The notes beneath the pieces were generated by a model. It made no database searches, had not been told where the DNA came from, and worked only from the letters and a program-made list of their open reading frames with translations. This document shows, piece after piece, positions 45,861 to 56,189 of a DNA stretch of 64,000 bases (its first letter is position 1; every line of letters begins with the position of its first letter). The position numbers and the translations under genes are program-made. Where the stretch lies: NCBI GenBank assembly GCA_019703815.1, contig AP023053.1, forward strand, positions 1,226,995 through 1,290,994, written 5' to 3'. The DNA is from Thaumasiovibrio occultus (lineage in GTDB: Bacteria; Pseudomonadota; Gammaproteobacteria; Enterobacterales; Vibrionaceae).

Positions 45861-47453
45861 TTATTCTACGCCGCGAGATTTTAAGAAATCAGCATAGCCG
45901 CCTCGGAAATCTTTGATCTTGCCATCTTTGATTTCCAAAATACGGGTCGCAAGCGATTCAACGAAAATACGGTCGTGCGAAACGAAGAACAAAGTACCTT
46001 TGTAAAGCTCAAGCGCGTTGTTCAACGATTCAATCGATTCCATATCCATGTGGTTGGTTGGTTCGTCCATCAACAACATGTTTGGCTTGTTCATCATCAG
46101 CTTGCCAAGCAACATACGGCCTTGCTCACCACCCGACAATACGCCGACTTTCTTTTTGATGTCATCTTGCGAGAACAACAGACGACCAAGGAAACCACGT
46201 ACCACTTGCTCGTCGTCACCTTCGTTTTTCCACTGCGACATCCAATCAAACAGGTTGATGTCTTCTTCGAAATCGTGGGCGTGATCTTGCGCGTAGTAAC
46301 CGATGTTACTGTTTTCAGACCACTTGAACTCACCAGTCTTCGGTGCCATAACGCCTGCTAGGGTGTTAAGCAGTGTGGTTTTACCCACGCCGTTCTCACC
46401 GATGATCGCCACGCGCTCACCCACTTCAAACAGACCGTTGAAACCTGACCATAGCGCTTCGTCATCGAAACCTTGTGATAGGTTTTCCACTTCCAATGCG
46501 TTACGGAATAGCTCTTTAGACTGCTCAAAACGGATGAATGGGTTTTGACGGCTCGATGCCTTCACTTCTTCTAGCTGGATCTTATCGATTTGCTTGGCAC
46601 GAGAAGTCGCTTGTTTTGCTTTCGAGGCGTTGGCAGAGAAACGCGCAACGAAGGTTTGTAGCTCAGAGATCTGCGCTTTCTTCTTCGCGTTGTCTGCTAG
46701 CAGACGCTCACGCGCTTGTGATGCTGCCGTCATGTACTCGTCGTAGTTACCTGGGTACAGGCGAAGCTCACCGTAATCCAAGTCCGCCATGTGAGTACAC
46801 ACAGAGTTTAGGAAGTGACGGTCGTGCGAGATGATGATCATGGTGCAATCACGGCTGTTTAGCGTGTCACCCAACCAACGAATGGTGTCAATGTCCAAGT
46901 TGTTCGTCGGTTCGTCGAGTAGCATGATATCTGGATCGGCAAACAACACCTGCGCCAATAGCACACGCAGTTTCCAACCCGGTGCGACGGCACTCATCAA
47001 GCCAAAATGTTGCTCAACCGGAATACCCACCGACAGTAGCAATTCACCGGCGCGAGACTCAGCGGTGTAACCGTCCATCTCGGCAAATTCGGTTTCCAGA
47101 TCGGCAACACGCATACCGTCTTCTTCGCTCATTTCAGGCAAAGAGTAGATACGGTCACGCTCTTGTTTTACTGCCCACAGCTCTTTGTGGCCCATGATCA
47201 CGGTGTCCACAACCGAGAACTCTTCGTAAGCAAACTGATCCTGATTCAGCTTCGCGATGCGCTCGTTAGGATCTTTCGACACGTTACCACTGGTAGGCTC
47301 TAGCTCACCGCTTAGGATTTTCATAAACGTGGATTTACCGCAGCCATTCGCGCCGATCAGACCGTAACGGTTGCCTTCACCAAATTTAACGGAGATGTTT
47401 TCAAACAGTGGTTTAGCACCAAACTGTTGGGTGATATTTGCAGTGGTAAGCAC
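45861..47453 (-). CDS. ybiT: ABC-F family ATPase YbiT
   Basis: 530 residues, the exact E. coli YbiT length. Two ABC domains: Walker A at GANGCGKST and GENGVGKTT, signature [10 protein letters not shown], Walker B at [10 protein letters not shown] and [11 protein letters not shown]. Between them is the charged linker [20 protein letters not shown]. No membrane part. ABC-F proteins bind ribosomes and adjust peptidyl-transfer; YbiT is one of the four E. coli members. Single gene. Confidence 0.95.
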   Translation of the reverse strand: MLTTANITQQFGAKPLFENISVKFGEGNRYGLIGANGCGKSTFMKILSGELEPTSGNVSKDPNERIAKLNQDQFAYEEFSVVDTVIMGHKELWAVKQERDRIYSLPEMSEEDGMRVADLETEFAEMDGYTAESRAGELLLSVGIPVEQHFGLMSAVAPGWKLRVLLAQVLFADPDIMLLDEPTNNLDIDTIRWLGDTLNSRDCTMIIISHDRHFLNSVCTHMADLDYGELRLYPGNYDEYMTAASQARERLLADNAKKKAQISELQTFVARFSANASKAKQATSRAKQIDKIQLEEVKASSRQNPFIRFEQSKELFRNALEVENLSQGFDDEALWSGFNGLFEVGERVAIIGENGVGKTTLLNTLAGVMAPKTGEFKWSENSNIGYYAQDHAHDFEEDINLFDWMSQWKNEGDDEQVVRGFLGRLLFSQDDIKKKVGVLSGGEQGRMLLGKLMMNKPNMLLMDEPTNHMDMESIESLNNALELYKGTLFFVSHDRIFVESLATRILEIKDGKIKDFRGGYADFLKSRGVE

Positions 47454-47775
47454 GGCGATACCTATTTAGCTAGTGAGTGAGAATTGTAAAAGCGCATGAG
47501 CCTATCGAGATACGATGCCAAGTGCAAGCGTTTCTGTGAAATGTATCAACTTTCCGTTAAATCATGCGCCCAGATGCGCTTATCGTGCAGGGAAATACCT
47601 CGAAGGGCTCATCCCATAAAAGAGAAGAATGCGGCTTAGTTGAACGTGATAACCAGCACACTGAATCGTGGTGGGTAAACGTCGCCCGACAACAAGTTAA
47701 CGGGTTGGTAATTAAGATGAACGAAACTCCTCCTTGGTACTGCTAATAAACCGAAGGAGGAGCGCGTTCGAGGGA
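47454..47775. other. Intergenic region with an inverted repeat
   Basis: No gene seen. CTCCTCCTT and AAGGAGGAG form an inverted repeat at about 47729-47762 beyond the stop of the minus-strand gene. It lacks a T-run, so it is an uncertain terminator. Confidence 0.45.
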
Positions 47776-48594
47776 TTAAGGTTGAGACAAAGTCGCACGC
47801 ACTTCCGCGCGCCATTGCTCATTGAAATCGTAAAGATCTTGAGGAACGTAACGGTTGCCGTCGTAATGCAACTCCATAGTGGCGCGATCTTCTATAACCA
47901 CAGCCCATTCGCCATCAACAAGATCGCCATACACCACACTGCGCATCACCCCAATATCAGCAAAATCGTGGTGCTGGGTGGGCTGAATGCTAAAAATCGT
48001 CCGGATTTCGCTGCCAAAACCTCGTGTGCTTTCGCTATTGGCCACATTTTCAGTGCGCCTAAAATGGCGCTCCATCGGCATATTGAGCAATATCGGTCTG
48101 AGCGACGCTTCTTGCAGTAAGAACAGATGCAAAGTTTTCTGCTCTTCGCTCACACCCGCCTCTCCCACTTGCACAGAGGTACGCAAGCCTAAGATCTGCG
48201 AATCGCTCCCCGTATGCAAACCTTGCCAATTTTGAATCGCGTCGAGCTCTACGTTAGACAAAACATGCGCTTCGGGCGCAAATAACAACGGCTGCGGTAG
48301 ACGGCGGTGTACCTTGCCCTGCTCCACGATGATCAAATCGACCAGATGGCGCGCAGCGGTATTATCTTGCGATGCCAGCTCATACACCGGGGCCAACATG
48401 ACTGCGCCTTTGGCAAACGAACCATGCGCTAACGACTGACACTGACTCAGTGACGCGTTGTAAGTCAACTCAGCGCGATCTTGCGCCGCAAAGGCGGTCA
48501 GTGCGTCGCGGCATTCTGCCAAGGCCACTGGCGACCATAGCAAGCTGCAACCTAAGGTTAGCGCACCCAGCAATTGGCTTTTGTTCACTTCCAT
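47776..48594 (-). CDS. Secreted hypothetical protein
   Basis: 272 residues. A signal peptide (LLGALTLGCSLLWSPVALAE) ends near ALAE. The mature part has Cys pairs (ECRDALTAFAAQDRAEL, SLSQCQSLAHGSF), then TRGFGSEIRTIFSIQPTQHH and a C-terminal YDFNEQWRAEVRATLSQ. No family is recognised. Probably periplasmic. The gene is monocistronic with a 440-base upstream gap. Confidence 0.7.
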   Translation of the reverse strand: MEVNKSQLLGALTLGCSLLWSPVALAECRDALTAFAAQDRAELTYNASLSQCQSLAHGSFAKGAVMLAPVYELASQDNTAARHLVDLIIVEQGKVHRRLPQPLLFAPEAHVLSNVELDAIQNWQGLHTGSDSQILGLRTSVQVGEAGVSEEQKTLHLFLLQEASLRPILLNMPMERHFRRTENVANSESTRGFGSEIRTIFSIQPTQHHDFADIGVMRSVVYGDLVDGEWAVVIEDRATMELHYDGNRYVPQDLYDFNEQWRAEVRATLSQP

Positions 48595-49037
48595 CGACCC
48601 AACCTTCTCCGTCCTTTGCTTACTGCGCCTGACGCGCCAAAGCCTCTCACGTGGCCTTTAAACCATCGGCACCTAGTCTGACGCCTGCTCGTTACTCAGC
48701 GTTACGTTTCCAGTTTGGTTGCAGTTCTAACATACGAGGCTGCGGCCTGACATCAACGAATTGTTAATCGATATGTCGCCGTGGTAAATGCACTCACCTG
48801 ACATTTACAGAGATCAAGTCAAAACAACTGGTTAACAATCAATACGAGGTTACATTTAGACAACACTTTTATTAAGGATTTAGGCAAACATGCACGCAAC
48901 GAGTGCGAAGGTCTAAAAAGAAGGAAAGCGATTAGGAACTCGTCAAGCGAAGGGATAAGTATCGAGCGAAGGAACAAATAGAGAGAGTAAAATCAATCGA
49001 CGGCTCATCACCGAAGCCGCCGATACATCGCAATAGG
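48595..49037. other. Intergenic region, no gene seen
   Basis: The promoter of the secreted protein should lie here, near 48600-48850. A purine-rich stretch runs from about 48905 to 48990 on the plus strand. No gene or clear operator found. Confidence 0.45.
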
Positions 49038-49574
49038 TTAGTCCGTCGCGCGCTGATAGAAACTCTGCACAATCGCATCGAGATGGGTTTGGGTTTTCAC
49101 CAACTTAAAGTGCAGCGGTGCCGGCAAGGCCGAAAACAGCGGGATCCCGCCGCCCAATACCACAGGAAGCGTAGCGATGATAAGCTCATCAATCCTATCT
49201 TGGCGCAAAAACGATTGGACTGTTTTGCCGCCATCAATATATAGATGCTGATAACCCTGTGCGTTGAGCTCACTCACCACCGCATCCAACTCACCCGCGA
49301 TAAGCTGTACTTTATCAGCAAGTGCATCTGGCACAGTTTTCAACGTATTCGATAGCACAAACACAGGTTTGTCATAAGGCCAAGGCACATCGAAACCGAC
49401 CACGGTTTCAAAGGTATTGCGCCCCATAACAATCGCGTCTATTCGCGCCATAAAATCAGCAAACCCCATATCGCTGCCTGTTGGATTCGGAATGGCATGG
49501 AGCCAATCTACCTTGCCGTCTTTATCTGCAATATAACCATCTAGGCTGGTTGCGATGTATACCGTATTACTCAT
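49038..49574 (-). CDS. Dihydrofolate-reductase-family (RibD C-terminal-like) protein
   Basis: 178 residues with the DHFR/RibD-C fold. Motifs: YIATSLDGYIADKDGKVDWL, IVMGRNTFETVVGF, VFVLSNT, LYIDGGKTVQSFLR and LPVVLGGGIPLF. It lacks the full riboflavin deaminase half. These YyaP/YwjB-like proteins are of uncertain role. It is divergent from the TetR gene, which is a likely controller. Confidence 0.88.
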   Translation of the reverse strand: MSNTVYIATSLDGYIADKDGKVDWLHAIPNPTGSDMGFADFMARIDAIVMGRNTFETVVGFDVPWPYDKPVFVLSNTLKTVPDALADKVQLIAGELDAVVSELNAQGYQHLYIDGGKTVQSFLRQDRIDELIIATLPVVLGGGIPLFSALPAPLHFKLVKTQTHLDAIVQSFYQRATD

Positions 49575-49709
49575 GGAATTTACCTACTACTGCTCGGTTA
49601 ATGAGGTCGACTGCGGAAAGCTGCATTGACAAAAAGCTGCATTTGCAGCTCGCTACATACGCGATAGCGAGATTTTCACATAGCTACGCCGCCGCTTTTC
49701 CTCTAAAAT

Positions 49710-49726
49710 ATTCTACATTGTAGAAT
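49710..49726. promoter_or_regulatory. Putative TetR operator
   Basis: ATTCTACATTGTAGAAT, palindromic except at the central base, eight bases before the TetR ATG and between two divergent genes. Strong candidate for autoregulation. Confidence 0.6.
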
Positions 49727-49733
49727 TAATAGC

Positions 49734-50351
49734 ATGCGATCTTATCGAATGACTGTCAACGTAAAACCATCTGCTGACCCAATACCCGCTCCCCTAGTAT
49801 CAAAAAAGCGGGGTCGACCAGCACAAACTGCAAAAAACCTCAGTGCAACGCAGATCATTACCGTCGCCAAAGCGCTGCTACGCCAGCAAGGGAAGATCCC
49901 GAGCATCAGAGCCTTAGCACAAGCGTTAGAGATTGATGCAATGGCGATCTATCACTACTTCAACAACAAACAGGCGCTACTCGAAGCACTAACCTGCTCG
50001 TTAGTCGATGAGATCTATCTGCCCGATGCAAATGACAATTGGCAATTTGAGCTCACCCAGCTAAGCCAAAGCTATGTAGCGATGCTGGCACGCTATCCGG
50101 GGCTGTTAGAGATCTTACTGGGGATGACGACTCATGGGCCTGCCGAGATCTTCGTTGAGCGTTTTCACACCGCGACGCATGCGTTGAAATGCTCAGAGGC
50201 CGAGCTTGAGCCTTTGCTGCATCTGTTGGTGGACTATCTGCATGGTTACGCCTTGGCAATCCAATGTAGCAACCATTCAGCGCCTACGATTGACGGGATG
50301 ACAGCCCCACTGCAACTGCTGTTTAAAGCGCTAAGCACTGAACGTAAATAA
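49734..50351 (+). CDS. TetR-family regulator
   Basis: 205 residues from ATG 49734 (another ATG at 49749). The HTH is SIRALAQALEIDAMAIYHYF followed by NNKQALLEAL. The C-terminal ligand domain is all-helical (LLHLLVDYLHGYALAIQ). The basic segment KKRGRPAQ precedes the HTH. Adjacent to a divergent DHFR-like gene and a strong palindrome. Confidence 0.9.
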   Translation: MRSYRMTVNVKPSADPIPAPLVSKKRGRPAQTAKNLSATQIITVAKALLRQQGKIPSIRALAQALEIDAMAIYHYFNNKQALLEALTCSLVDEIYLPDANDNWQFELTQLSQSYVAMLARYPGLLEILLGMTTHGPAEIFVERFHTATHALKCSEAELEPLLHLLVDYLHGYALAIQCSNHSAPTIDGMTAPLQLLFKALSTERK

Positions 50352-50359
50352 AGAAAAGG

Positions 50360-50965
50360 TTATTGCGCCTCACCTTGGCACGCATCCGTGTCTGGCGACC
50401 ACGTATAGTCCATTTGACGGGCGGTTTGGACGGCCAACGCTGTCGAAGCCAGTTCGGCCACTAACATTAAGCTCATATCGATCCCTGCCGAAATCCCTGC
50501 TGAGGTAACAATCGTGCCTTGTTTGACCCAGCGCCCTTTATCAATAACATCAAGGGCGGGAAACAAGGCTTGTAGCTCTGCCACATCTTCCCAATGTGTC
50601 GTCACTTTGCCAGAGGTCAGTACGCCAGCTTTCGCCAATAAGAACGCGCCCGTGCACACCGATGTGACCCATCTCGCCTTAGACGCCGTTTCTGCGATCC
50701 AATGGATAAGGTCGGGGTTGGCCATCGCTTGGTGGTGAACACCACCCACAACACAAAGCAGGTCTATCGGCGGGTGATCCGTTATCGAAAAATGAGGCAT
50801 GACCGGAAAGCCGCCTCGCGCTTGAACGCGATCAGGGGTGGGAGCGATTAATGCTACCTGCCAATCCAGCTCAGGCTGAAGACGCCGGGCGGTAGAGAAA
50901 ACTTCAAACGGGCCCGAGAAATCGAGCACCTCGGCATCATCGTAAATCAATATCCCTATCTGCAT
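50360..50965 (-). CDS. DJ-1/PfpI-family protein
   Basis: About 201 residues from ATG 50965 (AAGGAG five bases upstream). Class I glutamine amidotransferase-like fold with the nucleophile Cys in SVCTGAFLLAKAGVL. The start IGILIYDDAEVLDFSGPFEV is typical of the GlxA-like subgroup, but no HTH follows. The role could be isonitrile hydratase-like or chaperone-like. It is convergent with the TetR gene. Confidence 0.88.
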   Translation of the reverse strand: MQIGILIYDDAEVLDFSGPFEVFSTARRLQPELDWQVALIAPTPDRVQARGGFPVMPHFSITDHPPIDLLCVVGGVHHQAMANPDLIHWIAETASKARWVTSVCTGAFLLAKAGVLTSGKVTTHWEDVAELQALFPALDVIDKGRWVKQGTIVTSAGISAGIDMSLMLVAELASTALAVQTARQMDYTWSPDTDACQGEAQ

Positions 50966-51045
50966 GTCCACTCCTTGTGTCATCGTGATTTTGCCATCAA
51001 CGAGTTCAGAGCCTAGCAAAGTGATAGGGATATCGAAAGGTGGTG

Positions 51046-51714
51046 TTACGCTTTCACTCGCGCGTTTTGTTGCAGCACCTGTAGCACATCATCCATCGAC
51101 GGATGAATATGGTGACCAAGCGCTTTTACTTCATCACTCGGTGCGACGAGATCTGGGATTTGGAAAGTGGTCATATTCGCCGCTACCGCTGATTTCACCC
51201 CGTTGTTCGAGTCTTCAAACGCGATACAGTCGGTTGGTTCAACGCCCAAACGCGACGCAGCTAACAAGTAGATTTCCGGATGCGGTTTGCCTTGCTCGAC
51301 TTCACAACCGGTAGTGACACTTTGAAAATACGGCATCAAACCCGAAAGGCGCAATTTTGCTTCTGCCACTTCGCGTTGAGTAGAGGTGGCAACTGCAGCG
51401 GGGATCCCGTTGGCTTTCAGCCATTCGAGCATCGCAATCACACCAGATTTCATCGGGATCGCTTCGTTCATCACCACTACGGTGTAGCGCTGACGCCACT
51501 CGTCGTTGAGGGCACGATAGTCCAGGTCGGGGCCATAACCGGCACGCATGATGCGCTCGACACCGACAGAGTTACACCCAATGCACGAAAGGTAGACATC
51601 TGACAAGAACGGAACGTTTTGTGCGTGACACGCTTGCTCAAAAATATCGAAACAGACGCGCTCAGTATCGAGCAACAATCCGTCCATATCGAAAACGGCG
51701 GCTTTAAACTGCAT
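51046..51714 (-). CDS. HAD-superfamily phosphatase (beta-phosphoglucomutase-like)
   Basis: 222 residues. Motif I FDMDGLLLDTE has both catalytic Asp residues, motif II is AVATSTQRE, and the Lys and acidic pair lie near GKPHPEIYLLAA and FEDSNNGVKSA. The small cap after motif I fits the YniC or 2-deoxyglucose-6-phosphate phosphatase group. The substrate is not certain. Upstream on the minus strand is the tRNA cluster, at 237 bases. Confidence 0.9.
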   Translation of the reverse strand: MQFKAAVFDMDGLLLDTERVCFDIFEQACHAQNVPFLSDVYLSCIGCNSVGVERIMRAGYGPDLDYRALNDEWRQRYTVVVMNEAIPMKSGVIAMLEWLKANGIPAAVATSTQREVAEAKLRLSGLMPYFQSVTTGCEVEQGKPHPEIYLLAASRLGVEPTDCIAFEDSNNGVKSAVAANMTTFQIPDLVAPSDEVKALGHHIHPSMDDVLQVLQQNARVKA

Positions 51715-51920
51715 GATTTTCCTATGACATCAAAAGAAGGCCACGCGACAGAGAAGACAATGGCTCACGCTCATTTTACAACGCTGTGTTCGAGGCAAAA
51801 GAAGGCTTCATTATAGGGATTAATCAAGGGCTGCATAGCGGCGACATCACGATTGAGTGATCGCGCTACATAATCTTCGCGGATGGACAAAAGAACGATT
51901 CTACAAGCGGCAGATACGAA

Positions 51921-51945
51921 AAAGCCCGGTCAAAGACCGGGCTTT
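51921..51945 (-). terminator. Terminator of the tRNA operon
   Basis: AAAGCCCGGTC pairs with GACCGGGCTTT across AAA. On the minus strand it is followed by TTTT. Just past the last tRNA. Confidence 0.85.
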
Positions 51946-51950
51946 CGATT

Positions 51951-52026
51951 TGGAGCGACACACGAGGTTCGAACTCGTGACCTCAACCTTGGCAAGGTTG
52001 CGCTCTACCAGCTGAGCTAGTGTCGC
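51951..52026 (-). tRNA. tRNA-Gly (GCC)
   Basis: 76 bases including an encoded CCA end. Anticodon GCC in CTTGCCAAG. Cloverleaf arms seen: GCGACAC acceptor, GTTCGAA T-loop. Identical to the copy at 52222. Confidence 0.97.
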
Positions 52027-52053
52027 ATCGTCTTTTTACAAGACTGAATGAGA

Positions 52054-52140
52054 TGGTGCCCCGGGCCGGACTTGAACCGGCACAGCGCGAACGCCGAGGG
52101 ATTTTAAATCCCTTGTGTCTACCAATTTCACCACCAGGGC
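52054..52140 (-). tRNA. tRNA-Leu (TAA)
   Basis: 87 bases with a long variable arm. Anticodon TAA in GATTTAAAATC; acceptor GCCCTGG/CCGGGGC; CCA encoded. Confidence 0.97.
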
Positions 52141-52221
52141 ACGCAAATTTCTTTGCGATGGATTAGACACCATCTTTGTACCCGAAGGTACTGTTATCCG
52201 CGTAATGCCAATAACGCAATT

Positions 52222-52297
52222 TGGAGCGACACACGAGGTTCGAACTCGTGACCTCAACCTTGGCAAGGTTGCGCTCTACCAGCTGAGCTAGTGTCGC
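52222..52297 (-). tRNA. tRNA-Gly (GCC), second copy
   Basis: 76 bases, identical to the tRNA at 51951, including a few flanking bases on each side. Confidence 0.97.
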
Positions 52298-52318
52298 ATA
52301 GATTCTCTCAAGCGAGAA

Positions 52319-52392
52319 TGGAGGCGCGTCCCGGAGTCGAACCGAGGTCCACGGATTTGCAATCCGCTGCATAGCCACTCTGCCAACGCGCC
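52319..52392 (-). tRNA. tRNA-Cys (GCA)
   Basis: 74 bases, first of the four-tRNA operon on the minus strand. Anticodon GCA in GATTGCAAATC; acceptor GGCGCGT; CCA encoded. Confidence 0.97.
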
Positions 52393-52431
52393 GTTGTTAG
52401 TAAGAGGAGTTCCTCTTGGCTACGGGATGGC

Positions 52432-52459
52432 ATTTTACGGAATAGTGAATCTGAGTCAA
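52432..52459 (-). promoter_or_regulatory. Promoter of the tRNA operon
   Basis: On the minus strand TTGACT (52459-52454), 16 bases, TAAAAT (52437-52432), then a GC-rich discriminator GCCATCCCG, as is usual for stable-RNA promoters under stringent control. Confidence 0.7.
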
Positions 52460-52776
52460 CAAGAAAATATTCACAAAACGTTTGTTTGCCTCTTTTTCGA
52501 GCAAAGCGCGTTTGTTTTGATCGTTTTGGCTGTTTTTTATCTTATATTGCAGGCAACTCAATAAGATAGTTATTAAAAAGTGGGGCTTCCATCCCCCCAG
52601 TTACCCCTTCGCAACGGCCAATCTAATTGCAAAATGGATCACGAGACCACCCAACTATTGCACTCAACCACACAAACTTGACCGTGTATGCTTTGAGTGG
52701 CACCAAGATAACGTCAGTCACTGCACTTACTCCGAAGCAACAGGTAACTGATAACTGGCGATAAAACCACAGATAC
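52460..52776. other. Region between pgsA and the tRNA operon, no gene seen
   Basis: About 310 bases. AT-rich near the promoter, then a mixed part with AAGTGGGGCTTCCATCCCCC forming a weak stem. No gene seen. Confidence 0.45.
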
Positions 52777-52805
52777 AAAAAACCCCGACACAAGGTTCGG
52801 GGTTT
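52777..52805 (-). terminator. Terminator of pgsA
   Basis: AAACCCCG pairs with CGGGGTTT. On the minus strand it is followed by a T-rich stretch. Confidence 0.75.
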
Positions 52806-52826
52806 ATCAATTTTGCCGGAAAGCGA

Positions 52827-53384
52827 TTAATCTTCTGAGTTAAGCAAATCGTCTTTTGCCGCAGCAAGGTAGAGGTACATCGACCAATACGTTAGCGCGG
52901 TAGCGGCGTACAACGCAATGTAGCCAAGAATATCGACATATTGGATGCTTGGCTGCCAAATCAAAATCACCAAAGCGGCCATTTGCGCAGTGGTTTTCAC
53001 TTTACCCACCCACGACACGGCAACGCTGCTTCGCTTACCAATTTCCGCCATCCACTCACGCAGCGCCGAAATAATAATTTCACGACCAATCATAGTGATC
53101 GCTGGGATAGTCACCCAAATACTTTCGTAGCTTTCTACCATCAAAACCAGCGCAGTCGCCACCATCACTTTGTCGGCAACCGGATCAATGAAAGCGCCAA
53201 AACGGGTCGTTTGATTCAAACGACGCGCCAAAAAGCCATCTAGCCAATCGGTCAGGGCGGCGATCACAAACACCAACGCAGAGACAAAGCTCGACCATTC
53301 ATAAGGCAGGTAAAAAACGATGACAAATACCGGAATGAGTAAGAGTCGGATAAAACTGAGAATATTAGGAATTGTCAGGCGCAT
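52827..53384 (-). CDS. pgsA: Phosphatidylglycerophosphate synthase
   Basis: 185 residues, inner membrane, about four to six helices. The CDP-alcohol phosphotransferase motif D-G-x2-A-R-x8-G-x3-D-x3-D is present in [18 protein letters not shown] followed by AFIDPVAD. It makes phosphatidylglycerophosphate from CDP-diacylglycerol and glycerol-3-phosphate. Located downstream of uvrC, as in E. coli and Vibrio, and upstream of the tRNA cluster. Confidence 0.96.
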   Translation of the reverse strand: MRLTIPNILSFIRLLLIPVFVIVFYLPYEWSSFVSALVFVIAALTDWLDGFLARRLNQTTRFGAFIDPVADKVMVATALVLMVESYESIWVTIPAITMIGREIIISALREWMAEIGKRSSVAVSWVGKVKTTAQMAALVILIWQPSIQYVDILGYIALYAATALTYWSMYLYLAAAKDDLLNSED

Positions 53385-53427
53385 GGTGATGTTTCTTCTA
53401 AAATTGTTGCGTTATCTTGCCGCATAT

Positions 53428-55326
53428 TTATGACTGTTGCAACGCATGAAAAATTTTCTCAGCCATTGCTTGGCTGATCCCTGGCACTTTGGCGATTTCT
53501 TCGACACTGGCTCGTTTTAGCTCCTGTAATCCTCCTAAATGCTTAAGTACCGCTTGACGCCGCTTCGGCCCCATTCCTTCAATATCTTCTAACACACTGC
53601 GTTTGCGCGCTTTGCCTCGCTGAGCACGGTGTCCAGCAATCGCATGGTTATGGCTTTCGTCACGAATATGTTGAATCAAGTGCAGCGCTGGCGCGTCGCT
53701 ATCAAGCGCAAATTCTTCTCCCGATACCAAGATCAGGGTTTCTAGTCCCGGTTTACGGGTCGTGCCTTTCGCGACACCCAATAATAACGGGCGTTTTGGC
53801 CAGTCTGCCATGATAGGGGTCATGGTTTCATTCGCACGATTAAGCTGACCTTTACCACCATCAATCACTAGCACATCGGGGATCTTGTCAATATCTTGCT
53901 GTTTCGCGTAACGACGCTGCAAGGCTTGCCCCATCGCCGCATAATCATCGCCTCCGGTGATCCCTTCAATATTGAACCGGCGATACTCTTGTCGGCTTGG
54001 CCCTTCGCGGTTGAACACCACACACGAAGCCACAGTTTTCTCGCCCATGGTGTGACTGATATCGAAACATTCCATCCGTTGAATACGCTCAACGCCAAGA
54101 GTGTCTTCAAGGGCAATCACCCGTTGTTGAATCGTCATCTTATGGTTGATTTTGCTGGTGAGCGCGCTCAGGGCATTGGTTTGCGCCAGCTTCAAAAAGC
54201 GCGCTTTATCCGCACGAGGCTTAGTTTGAACCGTGACTTTACGTCCTGCGATCTCACTGAGCACCGACATAAACTCGGTAACTTCTTCTTCAAACAACGA
54301 CGAGGTAATGATCAGCGACGGCACGACCCGCCCTTCGGCTTGGCTTAAATAGTACTGACTCATAAAACTGTGCAGCACTTCCGGCAACTCAGTAGCGGCT
54401 GGCATTTTCGGGAAGTAGCTACGACTGCCCAAGATTTTTCCTTGGCGGATCAGCAGGACATGCACGCAGGCCACGCCATTTTCGTGCGCAATGCCAATCA
54501 CATCAATGTCGTCTTCAGAATTGCTCGCCACAAACTGCTGCTCTTGCACGCGGCGCAACGCTTGGATTTGATCGCGGTACTTCGCGGCATCTTCGAACGC
54601 CAATTTAGCGCTCGCCTCTTCCATTTTGGCGACCAGTGACGCGATCACTTGGCGATCTTTCCCGGTCAAAAACAAGCGCACAAAATTCACTTGCTCTTGG
54701 TAGGCTTCATCTGAAATCAACCCTTTGACACACGGGCCATTACAGCGGCCAATTTGGTACATCAAACAGGGGCGACTGCGATTAGCGTAAACCGAATCTT
54801 CACACTGACGAATAGGGAAAATTCGCTGGATCAAGTGCAAGCTTTCGCGCACTGCACCCGAATCAGGATAAGGGCCAAAATACTCGCCTTTTCGCTTTTT
54901 CGCGCCACGATGGATAGATAATCGAGGATGATCGTGTTGGCTTAAGAAGATATAGGGATAGGATTTATCATCACGCAACAGCACGTTATAGCGTGGCAAA
55001 TATTGCTTGATAAGATTATGCTCAAGGATCAGTGCTTCCGTCTCAGTATGAGTAACGGTGACCTCAACCTGCACAATATTACTGACAAGTGCCCGAGTCT
55101 TTTCGCTATTCACATTGGTGCGAAAATAGCTAGAAAGGCGTTTTTTTAGATCTTTAGCTTTGCCGACATAAATAACTTCTTCAGCCGCGTTGTACATGCG
55201 GTACACGCCAGGCTGATGAGTTACAGTACGGAGGAAGGCTTTGGCGTCAAAGGTGGTTTCAGGGTTCGAAGCGATCGCATGATCGTTAATCGAACCCTCT
55301 TCCCCTGAATTGTTAGACACTGTCAT
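53428..55326 (-). CDS. uvrC: Excinuclease ABC subunit C
   Basis: 632 residues. N-terminal GIY-YIG nuclease ([20 protein letters not shown], with [11 protein letters not shown]), a Cys-rich loop ([20 protein letters not shown]), UVR-type helix ([20 protein letters not shown]), the RNase-H-like domain with [20 protein letters not shown] and a C-terminal helix-hairpin-helix ([20 protein letters not shown]). It makes both incisions in nucleotide excision repair with UvrA and UvrB. The start region is somewhat extended by Ser/Asn-rich residues. Confidence 0.97.
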   Translation of the reverse strand: MTVSNNSGEEGSINDHAIASNPETTFDAKAFLRTVTHQPGVYRMYNAAEEVIYVGKAKDLKKRLSSYFRTNVNSEKTRALVSNIVQVEVTVTHTETEALILEHNLIKQYLPRYNVLLRDDKSYPYIFLSQHDHPRLSIHRGAKKRKGEYFGPYPDSGAVRESLHLIQRIFPIRQCEDSVYANRSRPCLMYQIGRCNGPCVKGLISDEAYQEQVNFVRLFLTGKDRQVIASLVAKMEEASAKLAFEDAAKYRDQIQALRRVQEQQFVASNSEDDIDVIGIAHENGVACVHVLLIRQGKILGSRSYFPKMPAATELPEVLHSFMSQYYLSQAEGRVVPSLIITSSLFEEEVTEFMSVLSEIAGRKVTVQTKPRADKARFLKLAQTNALSALTSKINHKMTIQQRVIALEDTLGVERIQRMECFDISHTMGEKTVASCVVFNREGPSRQEYRRFNIEGITGGDDYAAMGQALQRRYAKQQDIDKIPDVLVIDGGKGQLNRANETMTPIMADWPKRPLLLGVAKGTTRKPGLETLILVSGEEFALDSDAPALHLIQHIRDESHNHAIAGHRAQRGKARKRSVLEDIEGMGPKRRQAVLKHLGGLQELKRASVEEIAKVPGISQAMAEKIFHALQQS

Positions 55327-55342
55327 AACGGGTGTCGCTACA

Positions 55343-55987
55343 TCAAAGAGTTTCGGTGTCTAACATGCCGTAACGGATAGCAAGGTGGGTTAATTCAACG
55401 TCACCATTAATATCTAGCTTACTAAACAGACGGTAGCGATAACTATTGACTGTCTTCGGACTTAGATTCAACTGCTCTGAAATATCAGTTACTTTTTGGC
55501 CTTTGGTGATCATCATCATGATTTGCAACTCACGCTCAGAAAGCTCCTTAAACGGGTTTTCTGCGTTAGTGGCAAATTGACTGAGTGCCATCTGCTGTGC
55601 GATTTCTGGCGAGATATAACGCTGCCCAGAATGCACCGCTCGAATAGCATTCACCATCTCATCTGGGCCTGCACCTTTGGTTAAGTAACCCGCAGCACCC
55701 GCTTGCATGACTTTGGTTGGAAATGGATTTTCAGTATGAATCGTTAACACGATAATTTTCATGTCTGGATTGAAACGTAAGATCTTACGCGTCGCTTCCA
55801 AACCGCCGATACCCGGCATGTTCATATCCATCAAAATAATGTCAGCATGTTGACTGCGACACCACTTGACGGCTGTTTCACCACTGTCGGCTTCCCCTAC
55901 CACTTTGATACCACGGACGTCTTCTAAAATACGTCGAATCCCTGTGCGAACCAGTTCGTGATCATCTACGAGGAATACATTGATCAA
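55343..55987 (-). CDS. uvrY: Response regulator UvrY (VarA/GacA orthologue)
   Basis: 214 residues, TTG start at 55987 with GGAG upstream; E. coli uvrY also uses TTG. The receiver domain has acidic DDHE ([20 protein letters not shown]), the phospho-Asp in [13 protein letters not shown] and Lys in GYLTKGA. The LuxR-type HTH is [20 protein letters not shown] and [16 protein letters not shown]. Paired with the BarA/VarS kinase (not in the window), it activates csr small RNAs. It lies 16 bases upstream of uvrC, forming the conserved uvrY–uvrC operon. Confidence 0.97.
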   Translation of the reverse strand: MINVFLVDDHELVRTGIRRILEDVRGIKVVGEADSGETAVKWCRSQHADIILMDMNMPGIGGLEATRKILRFNPDMKIIVLTIHTENPFPTKVMQAGAAGYLTKGAGPDEMVNAIRAVHSGQRYISPEIAQQMALSQFATNAENPFKELSERELQIMMMITKGQKVTDISEQLNLSPKTVNSYRYRLFSKLDINGDVELTHLAIRYGMLDTETL

Positions 55988-56189
55988 ACTGTATCTCCAA
56001 ACTGAGTCGGTTCTGCACCCTATGAAGAGGGTCAGCTTATTGTTAATGATACGCTAGTCTATCGTATTCGCTCTCTTTTACACAGTGAAACTGTGAGCGA
56101 GACGAGTGCCTTCACTGGCTGACTAACTGGATGACTCGAAATCGAAGTCAATTTCCATAATTTATAATTGGCAACCCTTGCCAAGTAAG
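55988..56189. other. Upstream region of uvrY
   Basis: The uvrY promoter should lie here. No gene or strong palindrome seen. Confidence 0.4.
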
